This document shows positions 24,103-32,366 of a stretch of 64,000 bases of DNA, one piece after another. This DNA comes from Loktanella sp. IMCC34160. GTDB lineage: Bacteria > Pseudomonadota > Alphaproteobacteria > Rhodobacterales > Rhodobacteraceae. The first letter of the stretch is position 1, and each line of letters starts with the position of its first letter. The stretch covers positions 310,001 to 374,000 of the forward strand of contig NZ_SELP01000001.1 of the NCBI RefSeq assembly GCF_004145845.1, in the 5' to 3' direction. Below the pieces are notes generated by a model, which saw only the letters and a list, made by a program, of their open reading frames with translations, had not been told where the DNA came from and did not search any database. The position numbers and the translations under genes are program-made.

Positions 24103-25929
24103 CTAAGTGACCGATTGTCGCAAGACGGCTTCGGCGCGTTCTTGCGCCCGTGCCAGTGCATCCGCCGGGCGGGTAATCCCGCGCAGCATGTCGTGAAGTT
24201 CCGTGCCGCAGATCGAAATGATGTCCGAGATTTGCGGGATCGGTGGCCGTGGCCAGAATTGCAGCTCATCCCGCCAGGACATCTGGTCGACCAGTTCAAA
24301 GATCGGGGACAGGCGCCGGACCTCTGGGTCGGCACCGACCGAATAGCGCGGCGCTGTGCGGCTGCCGTTCTGGGCATAAAGCTTCTGCGCGGCGGGCGAG
24401 GTAAAGGCGATCAGCCCCTCGACGGCGTCGCTGAGCCGTTCCTCGGCCAGATTGGTCGGGATGCACAGAACATAGCCGCCCACCGGCGCGATCGGCACGC
24501 CCGACGGCCCATGCGGGTGCGGCAGGTAGCCGGTATTGCCATGCGCCGAACAGGTCTGGTCCAGCTCGAAATAGGGGGCCAGCAGGGTATAGCCATAGGC
24601 CATCGCCACGCTGCCGTTGGCATAGGGGCGGACACGTTCGTACCACGACATCGACAGGATGTCGGGCGGCGAATATTCCATCAGTTCGACCAGATACTCC
24701 GCCGCCGCCAGCGCATTGGCGCTGTCCAGCATCGGCCGGAACCCGCCGCGATCAAGATGGTCGGCATCGAACCCGCCCGCAATCTCGGGCAGGTCGACGA
24801 TGGGCTGGCCAAAGTCAGCACAGGTCATGATGAAGGTGTGGCCAAGCGCGGTCCCCCGCGCCGCGTTCCATGCCACGCCGTATCGGCCATGACGCGGATC
24901 GTGGAAGTGCTTGGCGGCTGCGATCACGTCGTCTGTCGTGGCGGGCGGCTGCAGCCCGGCTTCGGCGAACCAGTCCTTGCGATAGAACATCATCTCGGGC
25001 GTTGTCTGGCTCGGCACACCGTAGGGCACCCCGTTCCAATGTGCGGCGCGCCAGCCTGCGGTGTGGAAATCGCTTGGGTCCAGCCGGTCGACGTTCATTA
25101 CCTCGGCCAGCGGCCGGACAACGCCCTTGGCGACGAATTCGCCCAGCCACGGCAGATCGACGGCGATCAGGTCATAGCGGCTTTTGGCCCGGGTGGCGTT
25201 GCGCAGGGCCTCTTCCCGCAGCCGGTCGATGGAAAAGGCGCGTTGGCTGATATCGTTTCCGATGATCTGTTCGAACTGCCGCTTTAGGTTCTCCATGACC
25301 ATGAAGGTCGGGTCACCATGGACAAGAATCCGCAACCCGCCCGACAGCTTGAGCGAGCTGGGCAGGGCGCTTGGCGGCGGGATCAGAGCCTGGCCGGGCT
25401 GATAGGACCCGCCGAAATAGTAATCCTTGGCCTCGGTCGACTGTTCGACATTGCCATAGGTCGCCCGCGCGATCCGGTCGATCCGGTCGGCAAACTGGTT
25501 GAAGCTTTGCAGAAGCGTCGGGCTGGGATGCAGGGAAAAGCTGCGCCCCGATTTGGTCCGATGCCGCTGTTCGATCAGCCCGGTCTCCATGATCTCGGCC
25601 AGTTTGCGGGTTCCGGTCGCATAGGGCACACCCGAGGCGGCCACCATCGACGACGGGGAAACGATCCGGCCCTCTGCATGGCTGTTCAGCAGATGCAGGA
25701 TCATGTTGAGATGTGGATTGGGCGTCGTCGGCTCGACCGAATTGTCAATCTCCAGTAAGATATCCTGAAGAAACGTCACAACCCGCGACAATTCCGGTGT
25801 CGCCGCCATCATGGAAACAGCATCGGCCCCTGACGGGGCGCGACGTCCAGATTGGATATTTTTGGCGACCTGATGTTTCACGGACTTTGACAGTTTTGGA
25901 TTGCGGGGGCGATGACGCGAGTCGGCCAT
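24103..25929 (-). CDS. Fusion of a winged helix-turn-helix with an ABC-type solute-binding domain; probable cytoplasmic sensor-regulator
   Basis: 608 residues. There is no signal peptide; residues 1-30 are basic and polar. Residues ~72-135 look like an IclR/MarR-type winged helix (HLNMILHLLNSH, then VPYATGTRKLAEIMETGLIEQ and a basic wing RHRTKSGRS). From ~198 to ~590 it is a family-1 (sugar-type) extracellular solute-binding protein fold: YDLIAVDLPWLGEFV, YGVPSQTTPEMMFYRKDWF, GSVAMAYGY and YVLCIPTN. So a ligand-binding domain normally found in the periplasm is joined to a DNA-binding domain. AGGAGG sits 6 bases before the ATG. It is divergent from the ABC importer, across repeats at 25955-26021, and probably controls both arms. 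Confidence 0.78.
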   Translation of the reverse strand: MADSRHRPRNPKLSKSVKHQVAKNIQSGRRAPSGADAVSMMAATPELSRVVTFLQDILLEIDNSVEPTTPNPHLNMILHLLNSHAEGRIVSPSSMVAASGVPYATGTRKLAEIMETGLIEQRHRTKSGRSFSLHPSPTLLQSFNQFADRIDRIARATYGNVEQSTEAKDYYFGGSYQPGQALIPPPSALPSSLKLSGGLRILVHGDPTFMVMENLKRQFEQIIGNDISQRAFSIDRLREEALRNATRAKSRYDLIAVDLPWLGEFVAKGVVRPLAEVMNVDRLDPSDFHTAGWRAAHWNGVPYGVPSQTTPEMMFYRKDWFAEAGLQPPATTDDVIAAAKHFHDPRHGRYGVAWNAARGTALGHTFIMTCADFGQPIVDLPEIAGGFDADHLDRGGFRPMLDSANALAAAEYLVELMEYSPPDILSMSWYERVRPYANGSVAMAYGYTLLAPYFELDQTCSAHGNTGYLPHPHGPSGVPIAPVGGYVLCIPTNLAEERLSDAVEGLIAFTSPAAQKLYAQNGSRTAPRYSVGADPEVRRLSPIFELVDQMSWRDELQFWPRPPIPQISDIISICGTELHDMLRGITRPADALARAQERAEAVLRQSVT

Positions 25930-26137
25930 TGCGGCTCCTCCTAGAATGTTCAGATTGATATCCGACCAGTATGGCGATTAGGTCCAATTTGGATATCAAA
26001 ATTATCAAAATGGATAAATTGTGCAGATCGAACGGGACGAGAATCGCGCTGTATGAGGGCCAGATTGCTCCGGGGCGCTGTGCACCGGGCTGAGAGGACA
26101 GCTGCAATCGTCATTCAGATGAATTGGGAGGACCCAA
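25930..26137. promoter_or_regulatory. Divergent promoter/operator region of the catabolic locus
   Basis: 208 bases, markedly AT-richer than the genes. TTGATATCC (25955-25963) and GGATATCAA (25991-25999) are perfect 9-bp inverted repeats; TATCAAAAT is repeated in tandem (25994-26002 and 26003-26011); CAATTT (25985-25990) faces AAATTG (26016-26021). These cluster midway between the fusion regulator (minus) and the ABC importer (plus), the expected place for a shared operator. The solute-binding-protein gene start is 116 bases downstream of the last element, leaving a leader of about 100 bases. Confidence 0.65.
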
Positions 26138-27091
26138 ATGAAACTTTCGACCAAACTCGCCCTAGCCTGCACCACCGCCATGATCGGTGGCGCCGCTGCG
26201 GCCGAAACCATGACCATCGGCATCACCCAGAACAACGTGGGTGTGGACAGCTACCAGACCACCTACGAGCAGGCGTTTATCGCTGCTGCCGAAGCCAACC
26301 CGGACGTCGAAGTTGTCGTTCTGGACGCGGGCGGCGACGTGGCCCGCCAGATCGCCCAGATGGAAGACCTGATCCAGCAGGAAGTCGATGCGATCATCAT
26401 CTGGCCGACCAACGGCGAAGCCGTGATCCCCGCCGTGCGTAAGGCCCATCAGGCCGACATCCCGGTCATCGTGACCAACTCGAACATCGCCGAAGCCGGG
26501 TTCGACTTCGTGGCCTCCTTCTCGGGCCCGGACAACATCACCCAGGGTGCGCGTTCTGCCGAAATCATGTGTGACCGCTTCAAGGCGCTTGGCATCGAGA
26601 ACGAAGCCAAGGTCGTGCACATCACCGGCCAGCCGGGCTACACCACTGCCATCGAACGCGCCCAGGGCTTCAACGATCGTCTGCCGGAAGTCTGCCCGAA
26701 CGTGGTGCAGATCGACCAGCAGCCGGGCGACTGGAACCGTGAAAAGTCGCAGCAGGTCATGGAAGCCTTCCTTGTCCAGTATGACGACATCGACGGTGTC
26801 TACTCGGGCGATGACAACATGGGCGTTGGCGCCATGAACGCTGCGATCGCCGCAGGCCGTGTCGACGGCATCACCTTTGTCGGCGCCACCAACTTTGCCG
26901 TGGGCTATGAAGCCATGGCCGCTGGCACCTACTGGGGCTCGATCTACCAGTCGCCGGTTGATGACGCCGAAGCCGCGCTTCAGACCGCCATCGACGTGCT
27001 GAACGGTGAAGAGGTTCCGTTCCTGAACTACTTCGACACGCCGAAGATCACGCAGGACAACATGGGCGAATTCACGAAGCCCGTCTTCTGA
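26138..27091 (+). CDS. ABC importer solute-binding protein, ribose/RbsB type
   Basis: 317 residues. A signal peptide ends around AAAAET (residue ~22), then a type-I periplasmic-binding fold follows (TIGITQNNVGVDSYQTTYEQ, VDAIIIWPTNGEAVIPAVRKA, YSGDDNMGVGAMNAAIAAG). It captures the imported compound in the periplasm and hands it to the permeases at 28006-29993. RbsB-type proteins bind pentoses, hexoses, inositol or related polyols; the ligand here is unknown. Codon use is that of a highly expressed gene, and a hairpin follows the stop. GGGAGGACC precedes the ATG. Confidence 0.92.
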   Translation: MKLSTKLALACTTAMIGGAAAAETMTIGITQNNVGVDSYQTTYEQAFIAAAEANPDVEVVVLDAGGDVARQIAQMEDLIQQEVDAIIIWPTNGEAVIPAVRKAHQADIPVIVTNSNIAEAGFDFVASFSGPDNITQGARSAEIMCDRFKALGIENEAKVVHITGQPGYTTAIERAQGFNDRLPEVCPNVVQIDQQPGDWNREKSQQVMEAFLVQYDDIDGVYSGDDNMGVGAMNAAIAAGRVDGITFVGATNFAVGYEAMAAGTYWGSIYQSPVDDAEAALQTAIDVLNGEEVPFLNYFDTPKITQDNMGEFTKPVF

Positions 27092-27103
27092 TCTCCTCCC
27101 GAG

Positions 27104-27132
27104 TGTGGGGCGGACAGCCTGTCCGCCCCACA
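27104..27132 (+). promoter_or_regulatory. Intercistronic hairpin after the solute-binding-protein gene
   Basis: TGTGGGGCGGACA (27104-27116) and TGTCCGCCCCACA (27120-27132) make a perfect 13-bp stem with a three-base loop, 12 bases after the stop. Only a weak T-rich stretch follows (CTTCAATTT). Such structures usually protect the binding-protein mRNA and reduce read-through, giving more binding protein than permease. Confidence 0.7.
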
Positions 27133-27176
27133 TTCGACACACTTCAATTTCAAGAACTTACCAAGGGGGCAGCACC

Positions 27177-27971
27177 ATGCGTGTGGCTGGACGTTCCTGC
27201 ATTGTAACCGGGGCTGCGCAGGGTATTGGCCGCGCCATCGGCGAGGCGCTGCTGGATGAGGGGGCGAACGTCCTCTTTGCGGATATCAACGCCGCGAAAG
27301 TCGCCGAAGTCGCCGAGGCGAATGCCGAACGCGCCGCGACGAATGGTGCGAAGGTCACCCATGCGGCGGTGGATGTCACCAACCGCGAAACTGTCCGGGC
27401 CATGATCGCCCATGCCGTTGAAACCTTCGGGCGGCTGGATGTGAAATTCAACAATGCCGGCGTCAACAAGCCCCTGAATTTCCTTGATGTGACCGAGGAC
27501 AACTGGAATTTCATCATGGGCGTCAACGGGCTTGGCTGCATGATCGGAATGCAGGAAGCGGCCCGCCAGATGATCGCCCAGGGAACCGGCGGCAAGATCA
27601 TCAACACGGCCAGCATCGCCAGCCGACAGGGCTTTGACAACGTGGCACCCTATTGTGCCAGCAAGTGGGCCGTTGTGTCGCTCACGCAGTCGGGCGCGCG
27701 CGATCTGGCAAAACATGATATTACCGTGACGGGCTTTGCCCCGGGCGTCGTTGCCACCGAGATGTGGGAACAGGTCGACAAGGACCTGATGGAGATCGGG
27801 GCCGCCGAGCGCCCCGGGCAGGCGATGGAGGAGTTTTCGTCCGAAATCCTGAAAGGGCGTGTTGCGACCCCGCGGGACATCACCGGTACGACAACGTTCC
27901 TTGCGTCGAGAGACAGCGACTACATGACCGGCCAGATCGTGATGATCGATGGCGGAATGACGCTGGTATAG
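27177..27971 (+). CDS. SDR-family dehydrogenase
   Basis: 264 residues, classical SDR: TGAAQGIGRAIGEAL cofactor loop, NNAGVNKP, Ser in INTASIAS, YCASK active site and IDGGMTLV end. FADIN after the second strand suggests NAD+. AAGGGGG precedes the ATG at 27177 by 7 bases. Paralogous to the SDR at 23283-24092 and, like it, probably oxidises a hydroxyl group of the imported compound. It sits inside the ABC importer operon between the binding-protein and first permease genes. Confidence 0.9.
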   Translation: MRVAGRSCIVTGAAQGIGRAIGEALLDEGANVLFADINAAKVAEVAEANAERAATNGAKVTHAAVDVTNRETVRAMIAHAVETFGRLDVKFNNAGVNKPLNFLDVTEDNWNFIMGVNGLGCMIGMQEAARQMIAQGTGGKIINTASIASRQGFDNVAPYCASKWAVVSLTQSGARDLAKHDITVTGFAPGVVATEMWEQVDKDLMEIGAAERPGQAMEEFSSEILKGRVATPRDITGTTTFLASRDSDYMTGQIVMIDGGMTLV

Positions 27972-28005
27972 CCGCAGATCGCGGCATGCCAGAAGGGGAG
28001 GAAAG

Positions 28006-28980
28006 ATGGCAGAGCTGACAAAAAAGGGCATCGGCGGATTTATCGCCCGGCACGGGATTCTCGTCGCCTTCGTCCTGTTCATGGTGGGCTTCGCACTGGC
28101 GAACCCGCGATTCATAGCGATCGAAAATATTTCCGGCGTGATCCGGTCTTCGGCGATCATCGGGGTCATGGCACTGGGGGTCACCTTTGTGGTCATCGGT
28201 GGCAACCTCGATCTCAGCGTCGGGTCGATGATGTCGTTCTCGACCATCGTGGTGCTGGATCTGCACGACAAGCTAGGGCCGACGCTGGCCATCCCCGCCA
28301 TGTTCGCCATGACCCTCGCCTTGGGGGCGTTCATCGGGTTCCTTGTGGGTTATCTGAAACTGAATTCCCTGATCGTGACCTTGGGAATGCTATCGGCCAT
28401 TCACGGTCTGACGCTGACATATTCCGGCGGCAAGAACATGGATATCGACGACAAACAGGGCACCTGGTTCAGCATCTTCGGGCAGGGCAACGTGGCCGGT
28501 ATCCCGGTGCCGATCCTGATGTTTGCACTGCTGGCCGTAGTCCTGACACTCCTGCTGTCCAAGACGCCCTTTGGGCGCAAGGTTTATGCGGTCGGGGGCA
28601 ATGGCACCGCCGCGACCTTCTCGGGCATTCCGCGGGCGCGGGTCGTGTTCATGACCTACATGATCTCGGCCTTCTGCGTGGCCACCGCCGGTCTGATCCA
28701 GGCAAGCCGCTCTCTTGGCAGTCAGAATACCGTGGGGCAGGGGCTGGAGCTTGAGGTGCTGGCCGCGGTTATCCTTGGGGGTGCCTCGCTTCTTGGCGGG
28801 TCCGGCACCGTGTTCAAGACGGTGATCGGCGTGCTGATCCTTGGCTTCATCCAGAACGGTCTGCTCCTGATGGGGCTCGCCTTCTACGCCCAATATGTCG
28901 TGACATGGGTGATCATCATTCTCGCGGTCTGGCTCGACATCGCCGCCAAGCGTGGCCGTCTCTGGTCGCCGATTGCCTGA
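28006..28980 (+). CDS. ABC importer permease, RbsC type
   Basis: 324 residues with eight to ten hydrophobic helices. The family landmarks are GVTFVVIGGNLDLSVGSMM (near residue 60) and the cytoplasmic coupling loop KTPFGRKVYAVGGNGTAATFSGI (near 185-207) that touches the ATPase. Forms the membrane channel with the second permease at 28992-29993. GGGGAGG precedes the ATG. The intergenic gap to the second permease is 11 bases. Confidence 0.92.
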   Translation: MAELTKKGIGGFIARHGILVAFVLFMVGFALANPRFIAIENISGVIRSSAIIGVMALGVTFVVIGGNLDLSVGSMMSFSTIVVLDLHDKLGPTLAIPAMFAMTLALGAFIGFLVGYLKLNSLIVTLGMLSAIHGLTLTYSGGKNMDIDDKQGTWFSIFGQGNVAGIPVPILMFALLAVVLTLLLSKTPFGRKVYAVGGNGTAATFSGIPRARVVFMTYMISAFCVATAGLIQASRSLGSQNTVGQGLELEVLAAVILGGASLLGGSGTVFKTVIGVLILGFIQNGLLLMGLAFYAQYVVTWVIIILAVWLDIAAKRGRLWSPIA

Positions 28981-28991
28981 GGGAGGGACCG

Positions 28992-29993
28992 ATGAACTCT
29001 GAAACACGCGGAAACCTGATTAAACAGGGCGCCATCTGGGCCTTTATCGTGGTGGAGCTGCTCTTCTTCTCCATCGCGGGGGAATATCTCTCGGTCTCGG
29101 ACAAGGCGTTCATGGATTTCGATAACATGCTGCTGCTGCTCAAGCAGTCGGCCCCGATCGGGATCATCGCGCTTGGCATGACCATCATCATGATCAACGG
29201 CAATATCGACCTGAGCGTCGGGGCCACCTTCGCGCTGTCGGCCATCGTGCTGCTGGACAGCATGACATGGCCCTTCATGGCTGGGCTGGGCGACTGGGCG
29301 ATCCCGTTGGCCTGGGGCCTTGCGCTTCTGACCGGGGTGGTGCTGGGGGCGATCAACGGATTGATCGTCTGGAAGACGGGCGTAGACGCCTTCATCGTGA
29401 CGCTGGGATCGATGCTTGGCTATCGCGGTCTGGTCTTCATGTACAATGGCGAACAGCCGACCAGCCACCTGAACTGGACGCTGGTTGATTTCGCCGAGGC
29501 GCAGTTCCTTGGCCTGCATACCGCCACATGGTTCCTGCTGGTTGCGGCCCTGCTGCTGTGGCTCTTGATGACCAAGACGATCCATGGCCGCAATGCCTAT
29601 GCCATTGGCAACAACCGCGAAGCGGCGGTGAATGCCGGGATCCGTGTGGGGCCGCACTTCTTGTGGAACTTCATGCTGATCGGCTTTCTCGCCTCGCTGT
29701 CCGCTGTCGTGTTCTATTCCGAAAGCGGCTCGGTGAACCCCAACGACGGGATGCTGTACGAGCTTTGGGCGATCACGGCCGTTGTTCTGGGCGGCACCAA
29801 GCTGACCGGCGGTTATGGTTCTATCGTCTCGACGCTGGGCGGGGTCATCGCGATCCAGCTTCTGCGCAAGGGGCTGGGCCATATCGGGGCAGACACGGAA
29901 ACCGTTAACCTTGTCATCGGCCTGATCCTGATCGCGGTGCTGTTCCTTGATCGTCAGCTGAACCGCAAGGGCAAGGAGGAGTTGAAGATATGA
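28992..29993 (+). CDS. ABC importer permease, RbsC type (second)
   Basis: 333 residues, eight to ten membrane helices. Same family as the preceding gene: GMTIIMINGNIDLSVGATFALS and the coupling loop TIHGRNAYAIGNNREAAVNAGI. Having two different permeases is less common than a single homodimeric RbsC, and points to a heterodimeric channel. GGGAGGGACC is 5 bases before the ATG at 28992; the frame open from 28905 overlaps the first permease and was not used. Its stop overlaps the ATPase start (ATGA). Confidence 0.9.
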   Translation: MNSETRGNLIKQGAIWAFIVVELLFFSIAGEYLSVSDKAFMDFDNMLLLLKQSAPIGIIALGMTIIMINGNIDLSVGATFALSAIVLLDSMTWPFMAGLGDWAIPLAWGLALLTGVVLGAINGLIVWKTGVDAFIVTLGSMLGYRGLVFMYNGEQPTSHLNWTLVDFAEAQFLGLHTATWFLLVAALLLWLLMTKTIHGRNAYAIGNNREAAVNAGIRVGPHFLWNFMLIGFLASLSAVVFYSESGSVNPNDGMLYELWAITAVVLGGTKLTGGYGSIVSTLGGVIAIQLLRKGLGHIGADTETVNLVIGLILIAVLFLDRQLNRKGKEELKI

Positions 29994-31507
29994 CCGACCA
30001 AACCCCCGCACTGCGGCTGGAAGGGATCGTCAAGACCTTCCCCGGTGTCCGCGCGCTCGACGGTGTGTCCTTCACCGTCATGCCCGGCGAGGTCCACGCC
30101 CTGATGGGCGAGAACGGCGCCGGCAAGTCCACCCTGATGAAGGTTCTGGGCGGAATCTATGACCCGGATGAAGGCCAGATCTTTATCGCCGAACAGCCCG
30201 CCGTCATGACCTCGCCGATCGAGGCCAAGGCCAAGGGCGTCGTCTTTATCCACCAGGAACTGAGCCTTGCCGACGAATTGAGCGTGGCCGAGAATATCTT
30301 TCTGGGCGAACTGCCCCGGAAAAGTCTTGGCCGGGTCGACTGGGGAAAGCTCTACGCCGATACCGACGCGATCCTGAAGACGCTGAACGTTGGCTTCAAC
30401 GCCAAAACCCGTGTCGGGGACCTGTCCATCGCCAACCAGCAGATGGTCGAGATTGCCCGCGCTTTGACGGTCGATCCCCGCGCGGTGATCTTCGACGAAC
30501 CGACCGCATCGCTGACCGACGCGGAAAAGGTGGTGCTGTTCGAGGTGATCTCCGACCTGCAATCGCGCGGTGTCGGGGTGATCTATATCTCGCACCGGAT
30601 GGAAGAAATCTTCAAGATCACCGACCGGATCAGCGTTTTGCGCGATGGCCAGTATCGCGGCACGCTCAACACCGCCGAGACCAACGAAGAAGAAGTCACC
30701 CAGTTGATGATCGGCCGCAAGCTGGACCTGTCCCGCAACGAGGCCACGCACGAGATGGGCGAGGTCGCGCTGGAGGTGCGGAACCTCAGCTGTGGCGACC
30801 TGTTCCACGATGTCAGCTTTACAGTGCGGCGCGGCGAGGTTCTGGGGTTCTACGGGCTTGTCGGTGCGGGCCGGACCGAGATTGCCGAGACCCTTTTCGG
30901 CCTGCGCGATCCCTCGGCCGGACAAATCCTTCTGGATGGTGAGGAGGTCCGCATCACCTCGCCGCAGGACGCGATCCGGCGTGGCATTTCCCTCGTTCCC
31001 GAAGACCGCAAGGGGCAGGGGCTGATCCTTGGCATGAACTGCCGGGACAACATGACCCTGCCGCAGGTGGACGACATGACCGCCGGGCCTTTTGTCAGTG
31101 ACGGGGCCGAGGTGGCGATCTTTGATCAATATCGGGACAAGCTGGACATTCGCACCCCGGGCTGGCGGCAATTGGTCGGCAACCTGTCGGGCGGCAACCA
31201 GCAGAAGATTGTCATCGGCAAATGGCTGTCGATGCACCCGGAAGTTCTGATCGTGGACGAACCGACGCGCGGCATCGACGTCGGGTCCAAATCCGAGATC
31301 CACAACCTGATCCGCGATCTGGCGTCGCAAGGCTACGCGGTCATCGTGATCAGTTCGGAAATGCCCGAGGTGCTGCATGTCTCTGACCGGATCGTCGCCA
31401 TGTTCTCGGGTCGGGTGATGCGTGAATTCACCGCCGAGGAGGTGACCGAAGACAGTCTGATCCAGGCGATCTCTGGCCTGACGGGCAGCGGCGCACAGGT
31501 GGCCTGA
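29990..31507 (+). CDS. ABC importer ATPase, RbsA/MglA type
   Basis: 505 residues, two fused nucleotide-binding domains. The first half has Walker A GENGAGKST, Walker B VIFDEPTASL and an unusual signature LSIANQQMVEIARAL. The second has a degenerate Walker A (GLVGAGRTE), normal signature LSGGNQQKI and Walker B LIVDEPTRGID. This asymmetry is normal for the CUT2 sugar importers. It powers the transporter formed by the genes from 26138. Start overlaps the second permease stop by four bases. Confidence 0.94.
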   Translation: MTDQTPALRLEGIVKTFPGVRALDGVSFTVMPGEVHALMGENGAGKSTLMKVLGGIYDPDEGQIFIAEQPAVMTSPIEAKAKGVVFIHQELSLADELSVAENIFLGELPRKSLGRVDWGKLYADTDAILKTLNVGFNAKTRVGDLSIANQQMVEIARALTVDPRAVIFDEPTASLTDAEKVVLFEVISDLQSRGVGVIYISHRMEEIFKITDRISVLRDGQYRGTLNTAETNEEEVTQLMIGRKLDLSRNEATHEMGEVALEVRNLSCGDLFHDVSFTVRRGEVLGFYGLVGAGRTEIAETLFGLRDPSAGQILLDGEEVRITSPQDAIRRGISLVPEDRKGQGLILGMNCRDNMTLPQVDDMTAGPFVSDGAEVAIFDQYRDKLDIRTPGWRQLVGNLSGGNQQKIVIGKWLSMHPEVLIVDEPTRGIDVGSKSEIHNLIRDLASQGYAVIVISSEMPEVLHVSDRIVAMFSGRVMREFTAEEVTEDSLIQAISGLTGSGAQVA

Positions 31508-31508
31508 C

Positions 31509-32366
31509 ATGCGCGTCGGGTTTGCCGGACTGGGCCGCATGGGGCGGCACATGGCGGCGAACCTTGCCCGGGCTGGGCACGAGGTGACCGTCTGGAACCG
31601 CTCTCCCGAGAAGGCGGAGGGTCTGGGTTGTGCCATCGCGCCCACGCCCCGGGCGCTGGCTGACGCGGCAGAGGTCGTTGTCACGATGTTGGCGGACGAC
31701 GCGTCGTCCGAGGCCGTGCATTTCGGTCCCGAGGGGTTGTTTGCCGGGCAGCGTGCGAAGGTGTTCGTCGAAATGGGCACCATGTCGCCCGACCATATCG
31801 CGGCACTGGTCAAGGCCGTGCCGGACGGGGCATCGGTGATCGACGCGCCGGTCTCCGGTGCCACGCAGGCTGCCGCCGATGCGCAACTCCTCATCATAGC
31901 GGGCTGCACCGAGGCCGAGGCGGCACCGCTCGGGACGTTGTTCGATGCAATGGGGCGGGCGACCATTTGCCTTGGGTCCAGCGGGGCCGGGGCGGTCATG
32001 AAGCTGGCGGTGAATTCGCTGATCCATGGGCTGAACCAAACCCTGTCAGAGGCCCTGGTTCTGGCCGAGGCGGCGGGCATTGCCCCCGAGGCCGCCTTCG
32101 ACGTGATCGAAAACAGTGCCGCCGCCGCGCCGATGCTGAAATACCGCCGCCCGCTTTACCTGAACGAGGCGGCCCATGACGTGACCTTTACAGTCGCGCT
32201 GGCCCGCAAGGACATGGAAATCACCGCAGCGCTTGCGGACCGGCTGGGTGCGTCCATGCGGCAGGGGCAGGTCACATTGGACAGGCTAATCGAGGCGGAC
32301 ACGCAGGGTTATGGCGCCCGCGACATGGCGTCGATCCTCGACTTCACGCGAAAGGACAAGACATGA
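31509..32366 (+). CDS. NAD(P)-dependent beta-hydroxyacid dehydrogenase (3-hydroxyisobutyrate / tartronate semialdehyde family)
   Basis: 285 residues. The N-terminal Rossmann fold starts MRVGFAGLGRMGRHMAANL with GxGxxG, followed by NRSPEK, which suggests NADP+ (no acidic residue at the end of strand 2). The substrate loop DAPVSGATQAAADAQL and the catalytic Lys in GAGAVMKLAVN are intact. The family interconverts beta-hydroxyacids and semialdehydes. It starts one base after the ATPase stop, so it belongs to the importer operon; its stop overlaps the ThuA gene by four bases. Confidence 0.87.
   Translation: MRVGFAGLGRMGRHMAANLARAGHEVTVWNRSPEKAEGLGCAIAPTPRALADAAEVVVTMLADDASSEAVHFGPEGLFAGQRAKVFVEMGTMSPDHIAALVKAVPDGASVIDAPVSGATQAAADAQLLIIAGCTEAEAAPLGTLFDAMGRATICLGSSGAGAVMKLAVNSLIHGLNQTLSEALVLAEAAGIAPEAAFDVIENSAAAAPMLKYRRPLYLNEAAHDVTFTVALARKDMEITAALADRLGASMRQGQVTLDRLIEADTQGYGARDMASILDFTRKDKT

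Noticed and set aside
25955-26021. The repeats as the start of a CRISPR array
   Set aside because: Only nine-base units, no regular spacers and no cas genes; an operator is the better reading.
29954-32080. A 708-codon open frame on the minus strand across the ABC ATPase and hydroxyacid dehydrogenase genes
   Set aside because: No motif in the product, and it lies opposite two well-recognised genes that have ribosome binding sites and operon structure.
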